From contig NZ_BNGS01000008.1 of assembly GCF_014905555.1 (NCBI RefSeq), positions 372,001-436,000 of the forward strand: a stretch of DNA of 64,000 nt, in the 5' to 3' direction. The translations under genes and the position numbers were made by a program. Below are positions 34,675 through 42,625 of the stretch, piece by piece; position 1 is the stretch's first letter; each line of letters begins with the position of its first letter. Origin of the DNA: Streptomyces sp. Y2F8-2 (lineage in GTDB: Bacteria > Actinomycetota > Actinomycetes > Streptomycetales > Streptomycetaceae). The notes under the pieces are model-generated. The model had not been told where the DNA came from, did no database searches, and saw only the letters and a program-made list of their open reading frames with translations.

Positions 34675-37600
34675 TCACGGCACCGCCGCGTCGATCGCCT
34701 TCACGATCCGCTTGTCCGACACCGGGTACGCCGTGCCCAGCGCGTGGGCGAAGTAGCTGACCCGGAGTTCCTCGATCATCCAGCGGATGTCCCGCACCGA
34801 CGACGGCACGGGACGGCCCTGCGGCAACTGCTCCAGCAGCCACGCGTACTCGTCCTGCATCTCCCGGACCTTGTCCATGCGCGTGGTGTCCCGCTGCACG
34901 TTCGTCGGCATCTGCTGGAGGCGGCGGTCCGCGGCCACCAGGTACCGCATCAGGTCCGGCAGTCGCCGTATCCCCGCCTCGGTCACGAACCCGGGCTTCA
35001 CGAGGGCGTCCAGCTGCGCCCGTACGTCCGCCAGGTTCGGCAGCAGGGCAGGGCTGCGCACCACCTTCAGGCGGCGCTCACAGGCCTGCCAGGCGGCCAG
35101 CACCTGCTGCACCTGCGCGACCGTGCGCACCGTCGTGTCGACGATCTCCGCGCGCACCCTGTCGAACAGCTTCCGGTACGACTCCTCGTCCCACGCCGGT
35201 CCCCCGAAGTCCCCGATCAGCTTGTCCGCCGCCGCCATCGCGCAGTCGTCGAACAGGGCCTGGATCGAGCCGTGCGGGTTCGCGGACAGGGCGAGCTTCT
35301 GCTGGTTGGTCAGCTTCTCGGACGCGAACTTCGCGGGGTTCACCGGGATGTTGCGCAGGATGAGCCGGCGCGTGCCCTTCCACATGGCCTCGGCCTGTTC
35401 CGCCTCCGTGTCGAAGAGGCGTACGGACACCGTGTCGCCGTCGTCGACCAGCGCCGGGAACGCCTTGACCGGCTGCCCGGCCCGGCGCGTCTCGAACACC
35501 TGGGTGAGCGTGCCGATCGTCCAGTCCGTGAGGCCCGTGCGCTCCAGGGACTCCCCGCCCTGCCGTTCGGCGGTGGCCGCCGCGGCCTGCGACAGCGCCT
35601 TGCGCGCCTTGGGCTTCAGCTGCAGCTTCAGGGCCTCGAGGTCCTTGTCCTCCGCCAGCTTGCGGCGCCGCTCGTCAACGATCCGGAAGGTGATCTTCAG
35701 ATGGTCCGGCACCTTGGACCAGTCGAAGTCCTCCGGCTCGAACGGCACCCCGACCATCCGCTTCAGCTCACGCGCCATCGTGGTGGTCAGCGGCTCCTGC
35801 AAGGGCACCGCCTTCTCCAGGAACGCCTTCGCGTAGTTCGGCGCCGGGACGTAGTTGCGGCGGATCGGTTTGGGGAGGGAGCGGATCAGTTCCGTGACCA
35901 GTTCCTCCCGCAGGCCCGGGATCTGCCAGTCGAAGCCCTCGTCCGTGACCTGGTTGAGCACCTGCAGCGGGATGTGGACGGTCACGCCGTCCGCGTCCGC
36001 ACCCGGTTCGAACTGGTACGTCACCCGGAACTTCAGCCGGCCCTGGCGCCACGAGTCGGGGTAGTCGTCCTTGGTGACCGCGCCCGCCTTCTCGTTGATG
36101 AGCATCTCGCGCTCGAAGTCGAGGAAGTCGGGCTGCTCATGGCGTTTGCGCTTCCACCAGGAGTCGAAGTGCGCGCCGGAGACGACGTGTTCGGGCACCC
36201 GCTGGTCGTAGAAGTCGAACAGCGTCTCGTCGTCGACGACGATGTCCCGGCGCCGGGCGCGGTGCTCCAGCTCCTCGACCTCGCTCAGCAGCCTGCGGTT
36301 GTCGGCGAAGAACTTGTGGTGGGTGCGCCAGTCGCCCTCGACCAGGGCGTTGCGGATGAACAGCTCGCGGCTGGCCTCCGGGTCGATCCGGCCGTAGTTC
36401 ACCTTCCGCTGCGCGACGATCGGGACGCCGTACAGCGTGACCTTCTCGTACGCCATCACGGCCGCCTGGTCCTTCTCCCAGTGCGGTTCGCTGTAGGTCC
36501 GCTTCAGGAGGTGGCCGGCGAGCGGCTCGACCCACTCGGGCTCTATCTTGGCGTTGACGCGCGCCCAGAGGCGGGAGGTCTCGACGAGCTCGGCGGACAT
36601 CACGAAGCGCGGGGGCTTCTTGAACAGGGCCGAGCCGGGGAAGATCGCGAACTTGGCGTTGCGGGCGCCCAGGTACTCGTTCTTCGCGCCCTCCTTGACG
36701 TCCTTCATGCCGATGTGCGACAGCAGACCGGCGAGGAGCGAGAGGTGGATGCGGTCGGCCGGGGCGTCGTCCTCGTTGACGTGGATGTCCATCTGCTTGG
36801 CGACCGTGCGCAGCTGTGTGTAGATGTCCTGCCATTCGCGGATGCGCAGGAAGTTGAGGTACTCCTGCTTGCACATCCGGCGGAAGGAGGACGAGCCGCG
36901 TTCCTTCTGCTGCTCGCGGATGTAGCGCCAGAGGTTGAGATAGGCGAGGAAGTCGCTCGTCTCGTCCTTGAAGCGGGCGTGCTGCTGGTCGGCCTGGGTC
37001 TGCTTGTCGGCGGGCCGCTCACGCGGGTCCTGGATGGACAGGGCGGCGGCGATCACCATGACCTCGCGGACGCAGCCGTTCTTGTCGGCCTCCAGGACCA
37101 TGCGTGCGAGGCGCGGGTCGACCGGCAGCTGGGCGAGCTTGCGGCCGGTTTCGGTGAGGCGCTTGCGCGGGTCCTTCTGCGTGGGGTCCAGGGCGCCCAG
37201 TTCCTGCAGGAGCTGCACGCCGTCGCGGATGTTGCGGTGGTCCGGCGGGTCGATGAACGGGAACTTCTCGATGTCGCCGAGCCCGGCCGCGGTCATCTGG
37301 AGGATGACGGAGGCGAGGTTCGTCCGCAGGATCTCGGCGTCGGTGAACTCCGGGCGGGCGACGAAGTCGTCCTCGCTGTACAGCCGGATGCAGATGCCGT
37401 CGCTGGTCCGGCCGCAGCGGCCCTTGCGCTGGTTGGCGCTCGCCTGCGAGATCGGCTCGATGGGCAGTCGCTGGACCTTGGTCCGGTGGCTGTACCGGGA
37501 GATCCGGGCGAAGCCCGGGTCGATGACGTACTTGATGCCCGGGACGGTGAGGGAGGTCTCGGCGACGTTCGTCGCGAGAACGATCCTGCGGCCCGTGTGC

Positions 37601-38619
37601 GGCTGGAACACGCGGTGCTGTTCGGCGTGGGACAGCCGGGCGTACAGCGGCAGGATCTCCGTGAACCTGTACTGCTTCCTGGTGAGCGCGTCCGCCGTGT
37701 CGCGGATCTCGCGCTCGCCGGAGAGGAAGACGAGGATGTCGCCGGGCCCCTCGGCCATCAGCTCCTCGACGGCGTCGGTGATCGCGGTGATCTGGTCCCG
37801 GTCAGCGTCGTCGGAGTCCTCCTCCAACAGCGGCCGGTAGCGCACCTCCACCGGATAGGTCCGGCCGCTGACCTCGACGATCGGCGCGTCGCCGAAGTGC
37901 CGGGAGAAGCGCTCGGGGTCGATCGTGGCCGAGGTGATGACGACCTTGAGATCCGGGCGCCGGGGGAGGAGCTGGGCGAGGTAGCCCAGCAGGAAGTCGA
38001 TGTTGAGGGACCGCTCGTGGGCCTCGTCGATGATGATCGTGTCGTAGGCGCGCAGCTCGCGGTCCGTCTGGATCTCCGCGAGCAGGATGCCGTCCGTCAT
38101 CAGCTTGATGAAGGTGGCGTCCGGGTTCACCTGGTCGGTGAAGCGGACCTTCCAGCCGACGGCCTCGCCGAGGGGGGTGTCCAGCTCTTCCGCGACCCGT
38201 TCGGCGACGGTGCGGGCGGCGATACGGCGGGGCTGGGTGTGGCCGATCATCCCGCGCACGCCCCGGCCGAGCTCGAGGCAGATCTTGGGGATCTGGGTGG
38301 TCTTGCCGGAGCCCGTCTCACCGGCCACGATCACGACCTGGTGGTCGCGTATGGCGTCGGCGATCTCGGTCTTCTTCTGGCTGACCGGGAGTTGCTCGGG
38401 GTAGGTGACGGCGGGTACGCGGGCGGTGCGCTCGCCGATCCGCGCCTCGGCCTTGGCGACCTCCGCCTCGATCTCGGCGAGTACGGCGGCCCGGGCTTCC
38501 GGCTTGCGGATCTTGCGCGCGCCTTCCAGCCTGCGGCCGAGCCGGTGCGCGTCGCGCAGGGAGAGCTCGGTCAGGCGAGGGGCGAGGGTGCCGAGGGCGG
38601 AGGCGGGATGCGTAGACAT
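34675..38619 (-). CDS. hrpA: ATP-dependent RNA helicase HrpA (DEAH box)
   Basis: The product is 1314 residues. Motif I (VIVAGETGSGKTTQIPK, about 95-112), DEAH box (TIIIDEAHERSLN), SAT (VITSATIDPERFS) and motif VI (QRKGRCGRTSDGIC) are intact, followed by winged-helix, ratchet and OB-like regions and the long HrpA C-terminal extension (DUF3418 type, ending DIRWMIEELRVSYFAHALGTAYPVSD). HrpA-type helicases act on mRNA and stalled ribosomes. Its full length is normal for the family. It is flanked by the two identical tRNA-Asp genes. Confidence 0.96.
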   Translation of the reverse strand: MSTHPASALGTLAPRLTELSLRDAHRLGRRLEGARKIRKPEARAAVLAEIEAEVAKAEARIGERTARVPAVTYPEQLPVSQKKTEIADAIRDHQVVIVAGETGSGKTTQIPKICLELGRGVRGMIGHTQPRRIAARTVAERVAEELDTPLGEAVGWKVRFTDQVNPDATFIKLMTDGILLAEIQTDRELRAYDTIIIDEAHERSLNIDFLLGYLAQLLPRRPDLKVVITSATIDPERFSRHFGDAPIVEVSGRTYPVEVRYRPLLEEDSDDADRDQITAITDAVEELMAEGPGDILVFLSGEREIRDTADALTRKQYRFTEILPLYARLSHAEQHRVFQPHTGRRIVLATNVAETSLTVPGIKYVIDPGFARISRYSHRTKVQRLPIEPISQASANQRKGRCGRTSDGICIRLYSEDDFVARPEFTDAEILRTNLASVILQMTAAGLGDIEKFPFIDPPDHRNIRDGVQLLQELGALDPTQKDPRKRLTETGRKLAQLPVDPRLARMVLEADKNGCVREVMVIAAALSIQDPRERPADKQTQADQQHARFKDETSDFLAYLNLWRYIREQQKERGSSSFRRMCKQEYLNFLRIREWQDIYTQLRTVAKQMDIHVNEDDAPADRIHLSLLAGLLSHIGMKDVKEGAKNEYLGARNAKFAIFPGSALFKKPPRFVMSAELVETSRLWARVNAKIEPEWVEPLAGHLLKRTYSEPHWEKDQAAVMAYEKVTLYGVPIVAQRKVNYGRIDPEASRELFIRNALVEGDWRTHHKFFADNRRLLSEVEELEHRARRRDIVVDDETLFDFYDQRVPEHVVSGAHFDSWWKRKRHEQPDFLDFEREMLINEKAGAVTKDDYPDSWRQGRLKFRVTYQFEPGADADGVTVHIPLQVLNQVTDEGFDWQIPGLREELVTELIRSLPKPIRRNYVPAPNYAKAFLEKAVPLQEPLTTTMARELKRMVGVPFEPEDFDWSKVPDHLKITFRIVDERRRKLAEDKDLEALKLQLKPKARKALSQAAAATAERQGGESLERTGLTDWTIGTLTQVFETRRAGQPVKAFPALVDDGDTVSVRLFDTEAEQAEAMWKGTRRLILRNIPVNPAKFASEKLTNQQKLALSANPHGSIQALFDDCAMAAADKLIGDFGGPAWDEESYRKLFDRVRAEIVDTTVRTVAQVQQVLAAWQACERRLKVVRSPALLPNLADVRAQLDALVKPGFVTEAGIRRLPDLMRYLVAADRRLQQMPTNVQRDTTRMDKVREMQDEYAWLLEQLPQGRPVPSSVRDIRWMIEELRVSYFAHALGTAYPVSDKRIVKAIDAAVP

Positions 38620-38718
38620 ACGCGGTCCAGGATCTCACCTCGGTGAAATTCGTGGCTAACGAATTGCCGCGGGCCGTTCCCGGCGCGGCCTGTCCGTCCC
38701 GTGGCAGCCGCCCGGTCG

Positions 38719-38994
38719 CTACGGGTTCTGCTGCTGCGCAGCGGTGGCCGTTGCCGGCAGGTCCCGGGTCGCCATGGCCTTCGCCGTGTTGGAGACGGCC
38801 TTGATGCCCAGGTACGCGGTGGTCATGCTGCTGACCGCCGTGAAGGCCGCGGTGAGCACACCGACCATCACCGACTTGTCGCCGTCCAGGCGCCAGACGC
38901 CGAAGATCGCCACGACGGCGATGGCGACGTTGCTGATGATCACCGCGAGCAGGCCGTAGCGGGCCCGCGTCTTCTCCAGTTCCGTGTCCTGCAT
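38719..38994 (-). CDS. Small two-TM membrane protein
   Basis: ATG 38994 gives 91 residues (MQDTELEKTRARYGLLAVII). Two hydrophobic segments (LLAVIISNVAIAVVAIFGVW and VLTAAFTAVSSMTTAYLGIKAV) and an Ala/Gln-rich tail are seen. The size and helix pair resemble holin-like or stress-membrane proteins, but no family is recognised with certainty. The ribosome site is weak (GGGGGCGAG). Confidence 0.65.
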   Translation of the reverse strand: MQDTELEKTRARYGLLAVIISNVAIAVVAIFGVWRLDGDKSVMVGVLTAAFTAVSSMTTAYLGIKAVSNTAKAMATRDLPATATAAQQQNP

Positions 38995-39131
38995 GGCACT
39001 CGCCCCCGGCTCAAGTTTCCCCGTCGCTGCCTGGACCAGCCAGAACGTAGCGCCCGGAACGGGACATGCCAAGGCGGCCAGCCGGGACATGCCAAGCGAC
39101 CGGTCGGGACGCCGCCGACGGCCCCTCACGA

Positions 39132-39163
39132 CGAAAGCCTCGTCCCGGAGGACGAGGCTTTCG
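39132..39163 (-). terminator. Terminator of the Glu-Asp-Phe tRNA cluster
   Basis: CGAAAGCCTCGTC / GACGAGGCTTTCG forms a perfect 13-bp stem immediately downstream of tRNA-Phe. Confidence 0.85.
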
Positions 39164-39169
39164 GTGCGG

Positions 39170-39243
39170 TGGCTGGGGCCGGGGTCGAACCGGCGACCTT
39201 CCGCTTTTCAGGCGGACGCTCGTACCAACTGAGCTACCCAGCC
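39170..39243 (-). tRNA. tRNA-Phe (GAA)
   Basis: The minus strand reads GGCTGGGTAGCTCAGTTGGT, stem CCGC, loop CTGAAAA (anticodon GAA), GCGG, and ends CCCAGCCA with no CCA encoded. It is the last tRNA of a three-gene cluster. Confidence 0.96.
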
Positions 39244-39267
39244 ACGAGGCTTCGGGTGAAACCTCAG

Positions 39268-39342
39268 CGGTCCTGACGGGATTTGAACCCGCGGCCTCCA
39301 CCTTGACAGGGTGGCGAGCACTCCAAACTGCTCCACAGGACC
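39268..39342 (-). tRNA. tRNA-Asp (GTC), copy 2
   Basis: Identical in body to the gene at 34508-34582 (loop CTGTCAA). It lies between tRNA-Glu and tRNA-Phe in one cluster. Confidence 0.97.
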
Positions 39343-39379
39343 AAGCGCTGCGTACGACAGTGTCGCACAGGGTGGTGCG

Positions 39380-39452
39380 TGCCCCCAACGGGATTCGAAC
39401 CCGTGCTACCGCCTTGAAAGGGCGGCGTCCTAGGCCGCTAGACGATGAGGGC
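39380..39452 (-). tRNA. tRNA-Glu (TTC)
   Basis: The minus strand reads GCCCTCATCGTCTAGCGGCC, stem CCGCC, loop CTTTCAA (anticodon TTC), GGCGG and ends TGGGGGCA. It is the first gene of the cluster. Confidence 0.96.
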
Positions 39453-39496
39453 TATCGGCCCGCCTGGGCGCTTCTCAGCGCGTCGGGGACGTGAGA

Positions 39497-39526
39497 AGCA
39501 TATGGGATGGGAGGAGGGTTCGCCAA
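39497..39526 (-). promoter_or_regulatory. Promoter of the Glu-Asp-Phe tRNA cluster
   Basis: On the minus strand TTGGCG and TATGCT are separated by 18 bases and placed about 45 bases before tRNA-Glu, a good housekeeping-type promoter. Confidence 0.65.
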
Positions 39527-39532
39527 AACCGT

Positions 39533-41128
39533 TTAGGGGGCGCTCGGCGTCGGGGTCGCGCCGGAGCGGCTCGCGGGGGGCGTGCTCGGGGGCGTGGTGC
39601 CCGGCGAGGGGCTCCCGCCCGGCTGGTTCTCCTTGGCCAGGTGACGGGTCACCTCCGCCGTCGTCTGCCCCAGGCCGCCGAGCCTGATCTCGTCCCAGGC
39701 CTGCAGACGGCGGGTGTCCCGGTCCAGGTAGAGGATCGAGGCCTCGATCGGGGCCGGGTACTGGCGCTCGACCGCCCGCAGGCCGCTGCCGCCCGTCGAC
39801 CCCTCGATGCGCAGCCGGGTGCCGTACTTCATGATCTCCATCCCCTCGTGGTGCAGATGTCCTGCGAGGGCCAGCGGCACATCGCCGTCCACCTGGCGCG
39901 CGGCCGTCGGCTCGTGGGCGATCGCGATGTCGACGGGCCTGCCCGCGGCCTTCTGGTCGCGCAGGGCCGTGGCCAGGCGCGCGCCCGCCAGTTCCTCCGC
40001 GCGGTCGCCGCCCGGGGTGACCGACCGGTCGGGGGTGAACTGCGGGTCCCCCATACCGGCGAAGCGCAGGCCGGCGATGCTGACCGCCCTGCCGTCGTCC
40101 AGGACGTGCACGTTCTTCATGTGCTCCAGGTAGCGCTGGGTGGTGAGGGAGTCGTGGTTGCCGCGGACCCAGACGTAGGGGGCGCCCAGGTCGGCGATCG
40201 GGTCCAGGAAGCGGTTCTCCGCCGCCGTGCCGTGGTCCATGGTGTCGCCGGAGTCGACGATCACGTTGACGTCGTACTGCTCGACCAGCGAGGCGATGAT
40301 CTTCCAGCTCGCCGGGTTGAGGTGGATGTCGGAGACGTGCAGGACCCGGATCGTCGTCGGGTCCGGCTGGTAGGCGGGGAGGGTGGATGTGACGTCGTAG
40401 AGCTTCGTCACGTTCGTCACCAGGCGCGCCAGCTCCTGCTGGTAGACGTCGAACTCGGTGACGATGCTGCGCGCGTTGCCGACCAGGGAGGGGGCGGAGG
40501 AGAGCAGGCCGGAGAACTTCGGCTCGAGGACCGACTCGGGGTTCCAGGTGGCGTACGCCGTCGCTCCCGAGGCGCCGAGGAGGGTGAACGCCAGTCCGCC
40601 GGCCGCGAGGGCCCGCCGGGGGCGGCGGTAGACCGCCAGGCCGAGCGCGGTGGCGCCGGCGACCACGGCCACGCAGGAACGCACGGCGAGGTCGAGCGTG
40701 CCGTGCTCGACGTCGGCGGTGATCTCCTGCTGGAGCCCGGAGATCCGCTCCGGGTGGTCCACCAGTTCCTGGGAGCGGCCCGGGTCGAGCTGGTCGACGT
40801 TGACGTCCAGGCGGACGGGCGCCTGGTGGCTGCTCAGCTCCAGGGCGCCGAGCGGGGAGATGTTGATCTTCGTGCCCCCGGCCAGTGAGGGACGCAGGGT
40901 CATCGTGGTGTTCATGGGGCCCACCGGGACGCGCACATCGCCCACGATCAACAGGCCGAGCCAGGCGCCCAGCAGCACCACGACGACCATGCCGAGGGCC
41001 CGGAGCCAGGGGTGGGGCTGCGGGACGAGTTCGGCGGCCGGGTGCGGGCGGAGTGAGCGGTAGTACCGGGCGAGGGTGGAGGGCGCCCTTCGAACGCGGT
41101 TCAGAGCTGCTGTGGGGACGCGGTCCAT
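39533..41128 (-). CDS. Membrane-anchored metallophosphoesterase
   Basis: The product is 531 residues from ATG 41128. TM helix 1 is at about 42-62 (LGMVVVVLLGAWLGLLIVG), with a long extracellular segment and TM helices around 150-190. The calcineurin-like domain follows with all blocks: VLHVSDIHLNPAS, VDSGDTMDHG, WVRGNHDS, IAHEP and LAGHLHHEG. The C-tail is Pro/Thr/Ser-rich. A phosphodiesterase or phosphatase with two metals is expected; the topology puts the domain on one side of the membrane and the substrate is unknown. It is divergent from the zincin gene. Confidence 0.9.
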   Translation of the reverse strand: MDRVPTAALNRVRRAPSTLARYYRSLRPHPAAELVPQPHPWLRALGMVVVVLLGAWLGLLIVGDVRVPVGPMNTTMTLRPSLAGGTKINISPLGALELSSHQAPVRLDVNVDQLDPGRSQELVDHPERISGLQQEITADVEHGTLDLAVRSCVAVVAGATALGLAVYRRPRRALAAGGLAFTLLGASGATAYATWNPESVLEPKFSGLLSSAPSLVGNARSIVTEFDVYQQELARLVTNVTKLYDVTSTLPAYQPDPTTIRVLHVSDIHLNPASWKIIASLVEQYDVNVIVDSGDTMDHGTAAENRFLDPIADLGAPYVWVRGNHDSLTTQRYLEHMKNVHVLDDGRAVSIAGLRFAGMGDPQFTPDRSVTPGGDRAEELAGARLATALRDQKAAGRPVDIAIAHEPTAARQVDGDVPLALAGHLHHEGMEIMKYGTRLRIEGSTGGSGLRAVERQYPAPIEASILYLDRDTRRLQAWDEIRLGGLGQTTAEVTRHLAKENQPGGSPSPGTTPPSTPPASRSGATPTPSAP

Positions 41129-41232
41129 TGGTCCCGTATGCCCAGGTTGCTGAGTGGATATGCGGAGGGGATCAACGGATACGGGGGCGGTCGAACCGCA
41201 CCGGTCGGGGTGTCGTGCCGGACAATGGCCCT

Positions 41233-41583
41233 GTGCTGGAGATGACGCGCGAGGAGTTCGAGGAACTGGTCGCCGAGGCGCTCGACCGGATCCCGCCGGA
41301 GCTGACGCGGCTCATGGACAACGTCGCGGTGTTCGTCGAGGAGGAGCCGCCCGCGGACGATCCCGGGCTGCTCGGGCTGTACGAGGGCACTCCGCTGACG
41401 GACCGCGGCGAGTGGTACGCGGGCGTACTGCCGGACCGGATCACGATCTACCGGGGGCCGACCCTGCGGATGTGCGAATCCCGGGAGGACGTGGTCGCGG
41501 AGACCGAGGTGACGGTGGTGCATGAGATCGCGCACCACTTCGGCATCGACGACGCCCGCCTGCACTCGCTCGGGTACGGGTGA
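41233..41583 (+). CDS. Minimal zincin metallopeptidase (PF06262/TTHA0227-like)
   Basis: The product is 116 residues with start GTG 41233 (LEMTREEFEELVAEALDRIP) or ATG 41242; neither has a clear ribosome site. The HExxH zinc motif is present in VVHEIAHHFGIDDARL, with the usual helix arrangement of the 'minimal metalloprotease' family. Biological substrates are unknown. Its stop codon lies inside the first unit of a tandem repeat. Confidence 0.85.
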   Translation: MLEMTREEFEELVAEALDRIPPELTRLMDNVAVFVEEEPPADDPGLLGLYEGTPLTDRGEWYAGVLPDRITIYRGPTLRMCESREDVVAETEVTVVHEIAHHFGIDDARLHSLGYG

Positions 41584-41676
41584 CGTGGGAGGGCGTGCGG
41601 GCGGGGCACGGGTGACGCGGGAAGGCGTGCGAGTGGGGCACGGGTGACGCGGGACGGAGTGTGCTCCGGTGCGGGT
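41581..41676 (+). repeat. 32-bp tandem repeat, 3 copies, first unit contains a stop codon
   Basis: Units start TGACGTGGGAGGGCGTGCGG, TGACGCGGGAAGGCGTGCGA and TGACGCGGGACGGAGTGTGC, each ending near GGGCACGGG or similar. The TGA of the first copy is the stop codon of the zincin gene. Confidence 0.8.
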
Positions 41677-41829
41677 GACGTCCGGGAGCGATGTCCGCGG
41701 TGGCCGTCGAGCGTCCTTGCGTACAGGTGACCTCGGGCGGGTGATGTTGCCGCCGCGCGGCGCGTGTCCTCTTGCGGGCGGCGGGAGTTGGGCAGGCTGA
41801 CTTCTCGTATGCCCCGGAGGTGGCTGCCC

Positions 41830-42363
41830 GTGCGCGCCAGTTACGTACCCGTCCGTCTGGCCGCCACGGTCATGGCCCTCGCCGCCGCCACCGGCTGCAT
41901 GAGCGTGGGGGACGACGCGGGCGCTCCCTCGCAGGCGCCTTCGGTGGGGCGGCACGGCGGCGCGGCACCGGACGGGGGTTCGGCGACGAGCGGGGGCGCG
42001 GACGCGGGTCTGGCCGGAGCGGCGGCCAAGGCGGGATCGCCGAAGCCGGCCGGGTCCGGGGCCGGGGGGTCCTCCGCGCCGCCCTCCGCGTCGGCGTCCA
42101 AGGGCGGCGGGTCGAAGGACACCGGGCCGACCGCCAAGGAGACGTCAGGGCCCGGCAAGGGGGGCGGCGGTGCGGTGCCGCCCGCGCCGACGGTGGGGGA
42201 GCCGGACCCCACGCAGACTCCGGTCGATCCGACGCCGACGAGCCGGCCGGACCCGCCGTCGCCGACCCCGACGACCGCGGAGCCGTCGTCCTCGGCGCCC
42301 GGGCAGGCCACGCAGCTGACGCAGCGGGAACCGGCGCCGCGAGCGGGAATCCCGGCGGTATAG
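41830..42363 (+). CDS. Putative lipoprotein, low-complexity
   Basis: I choose GTG 41830, which has CGGAGGTGG 7 bases upstream, over ATG 41809. The 177-residue product has a lipoprotein signal (RASYVPVRLAATVMALAAATGC) with Cys at the lipobox, then an extended Gly/Ser/Ala/Pro/Thr-rich chain with no folded domain visible. It is probably a surface-exposed unstructured lipoprotein; function unknown. Confidence 0.65.
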   Translation: MRASYVPVRLAATVMALAAATGCMSVGDDAGAPSQAPSVGRHGGAAPDGGSATSGGADAGLAGAAAKAGSPKPAGSGAGGSSAPPSASASKGGGSKDTGPTAKETSGPGKGGGGAVPPAPTVGEPDPTQTPVDPTPTSRPDPPSPTPTTAEPSSSAPGQATQLTQREPAPRAGIPAV

Positions 42364-42440
42364 GCGTGTCCGCATCCAGGGTCGGCATCCAGGGCCCTGG
42401 TGCCTGTGGCGAGAGTCACCCGGAGGGGGCGTGGATCGGT

Positions 42441-42470
42441 TTGCTTTCGGCGGGTCGAGGTGCGTATCTT
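42441..42470 (+). promoter_or_regulatory. Promoter for DEAD-box helicase with ~150-nt leader
   Basis: TTGCTT and TATCTT are separated by 18 bases. The start codon is about 150 bases further on, leaving a long 5' leader with inverted repeats (GGACCGCATCGAGGCGGTC at 42547-42565). Confidence 0.5.
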
Positions 42471-42625
42471 GGTAGATCGTTTGATCCCATTTGCCCGGCG
42501 CCTTGAAGACGCGCCGCGTGTGGCGCGTACTCTCCCTAGCCGTGGCCGGACCGCATCGAGGCGGTCGAATGCGACTTCACGGATGTTTGGGCACGTGCCA
42601 GAACTCCGGAAGGTTCACATTTCGC

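Noticed and set aside
34258..38646. Plus-strand open frame of 1462 codons antisense to hrpA
   Set aside because: It is a GC-bias shadow: it lacks any domain, its composition mirrors hrpA codon positions, and hrpA has all helicase motifs on the other strand.
34508..39342. Genomic island between tRNA-Asp copies
   Set aside because: The interval holds hrpA, a core gene, with no integrase, no composition change and full-length tRNAs at both ends.
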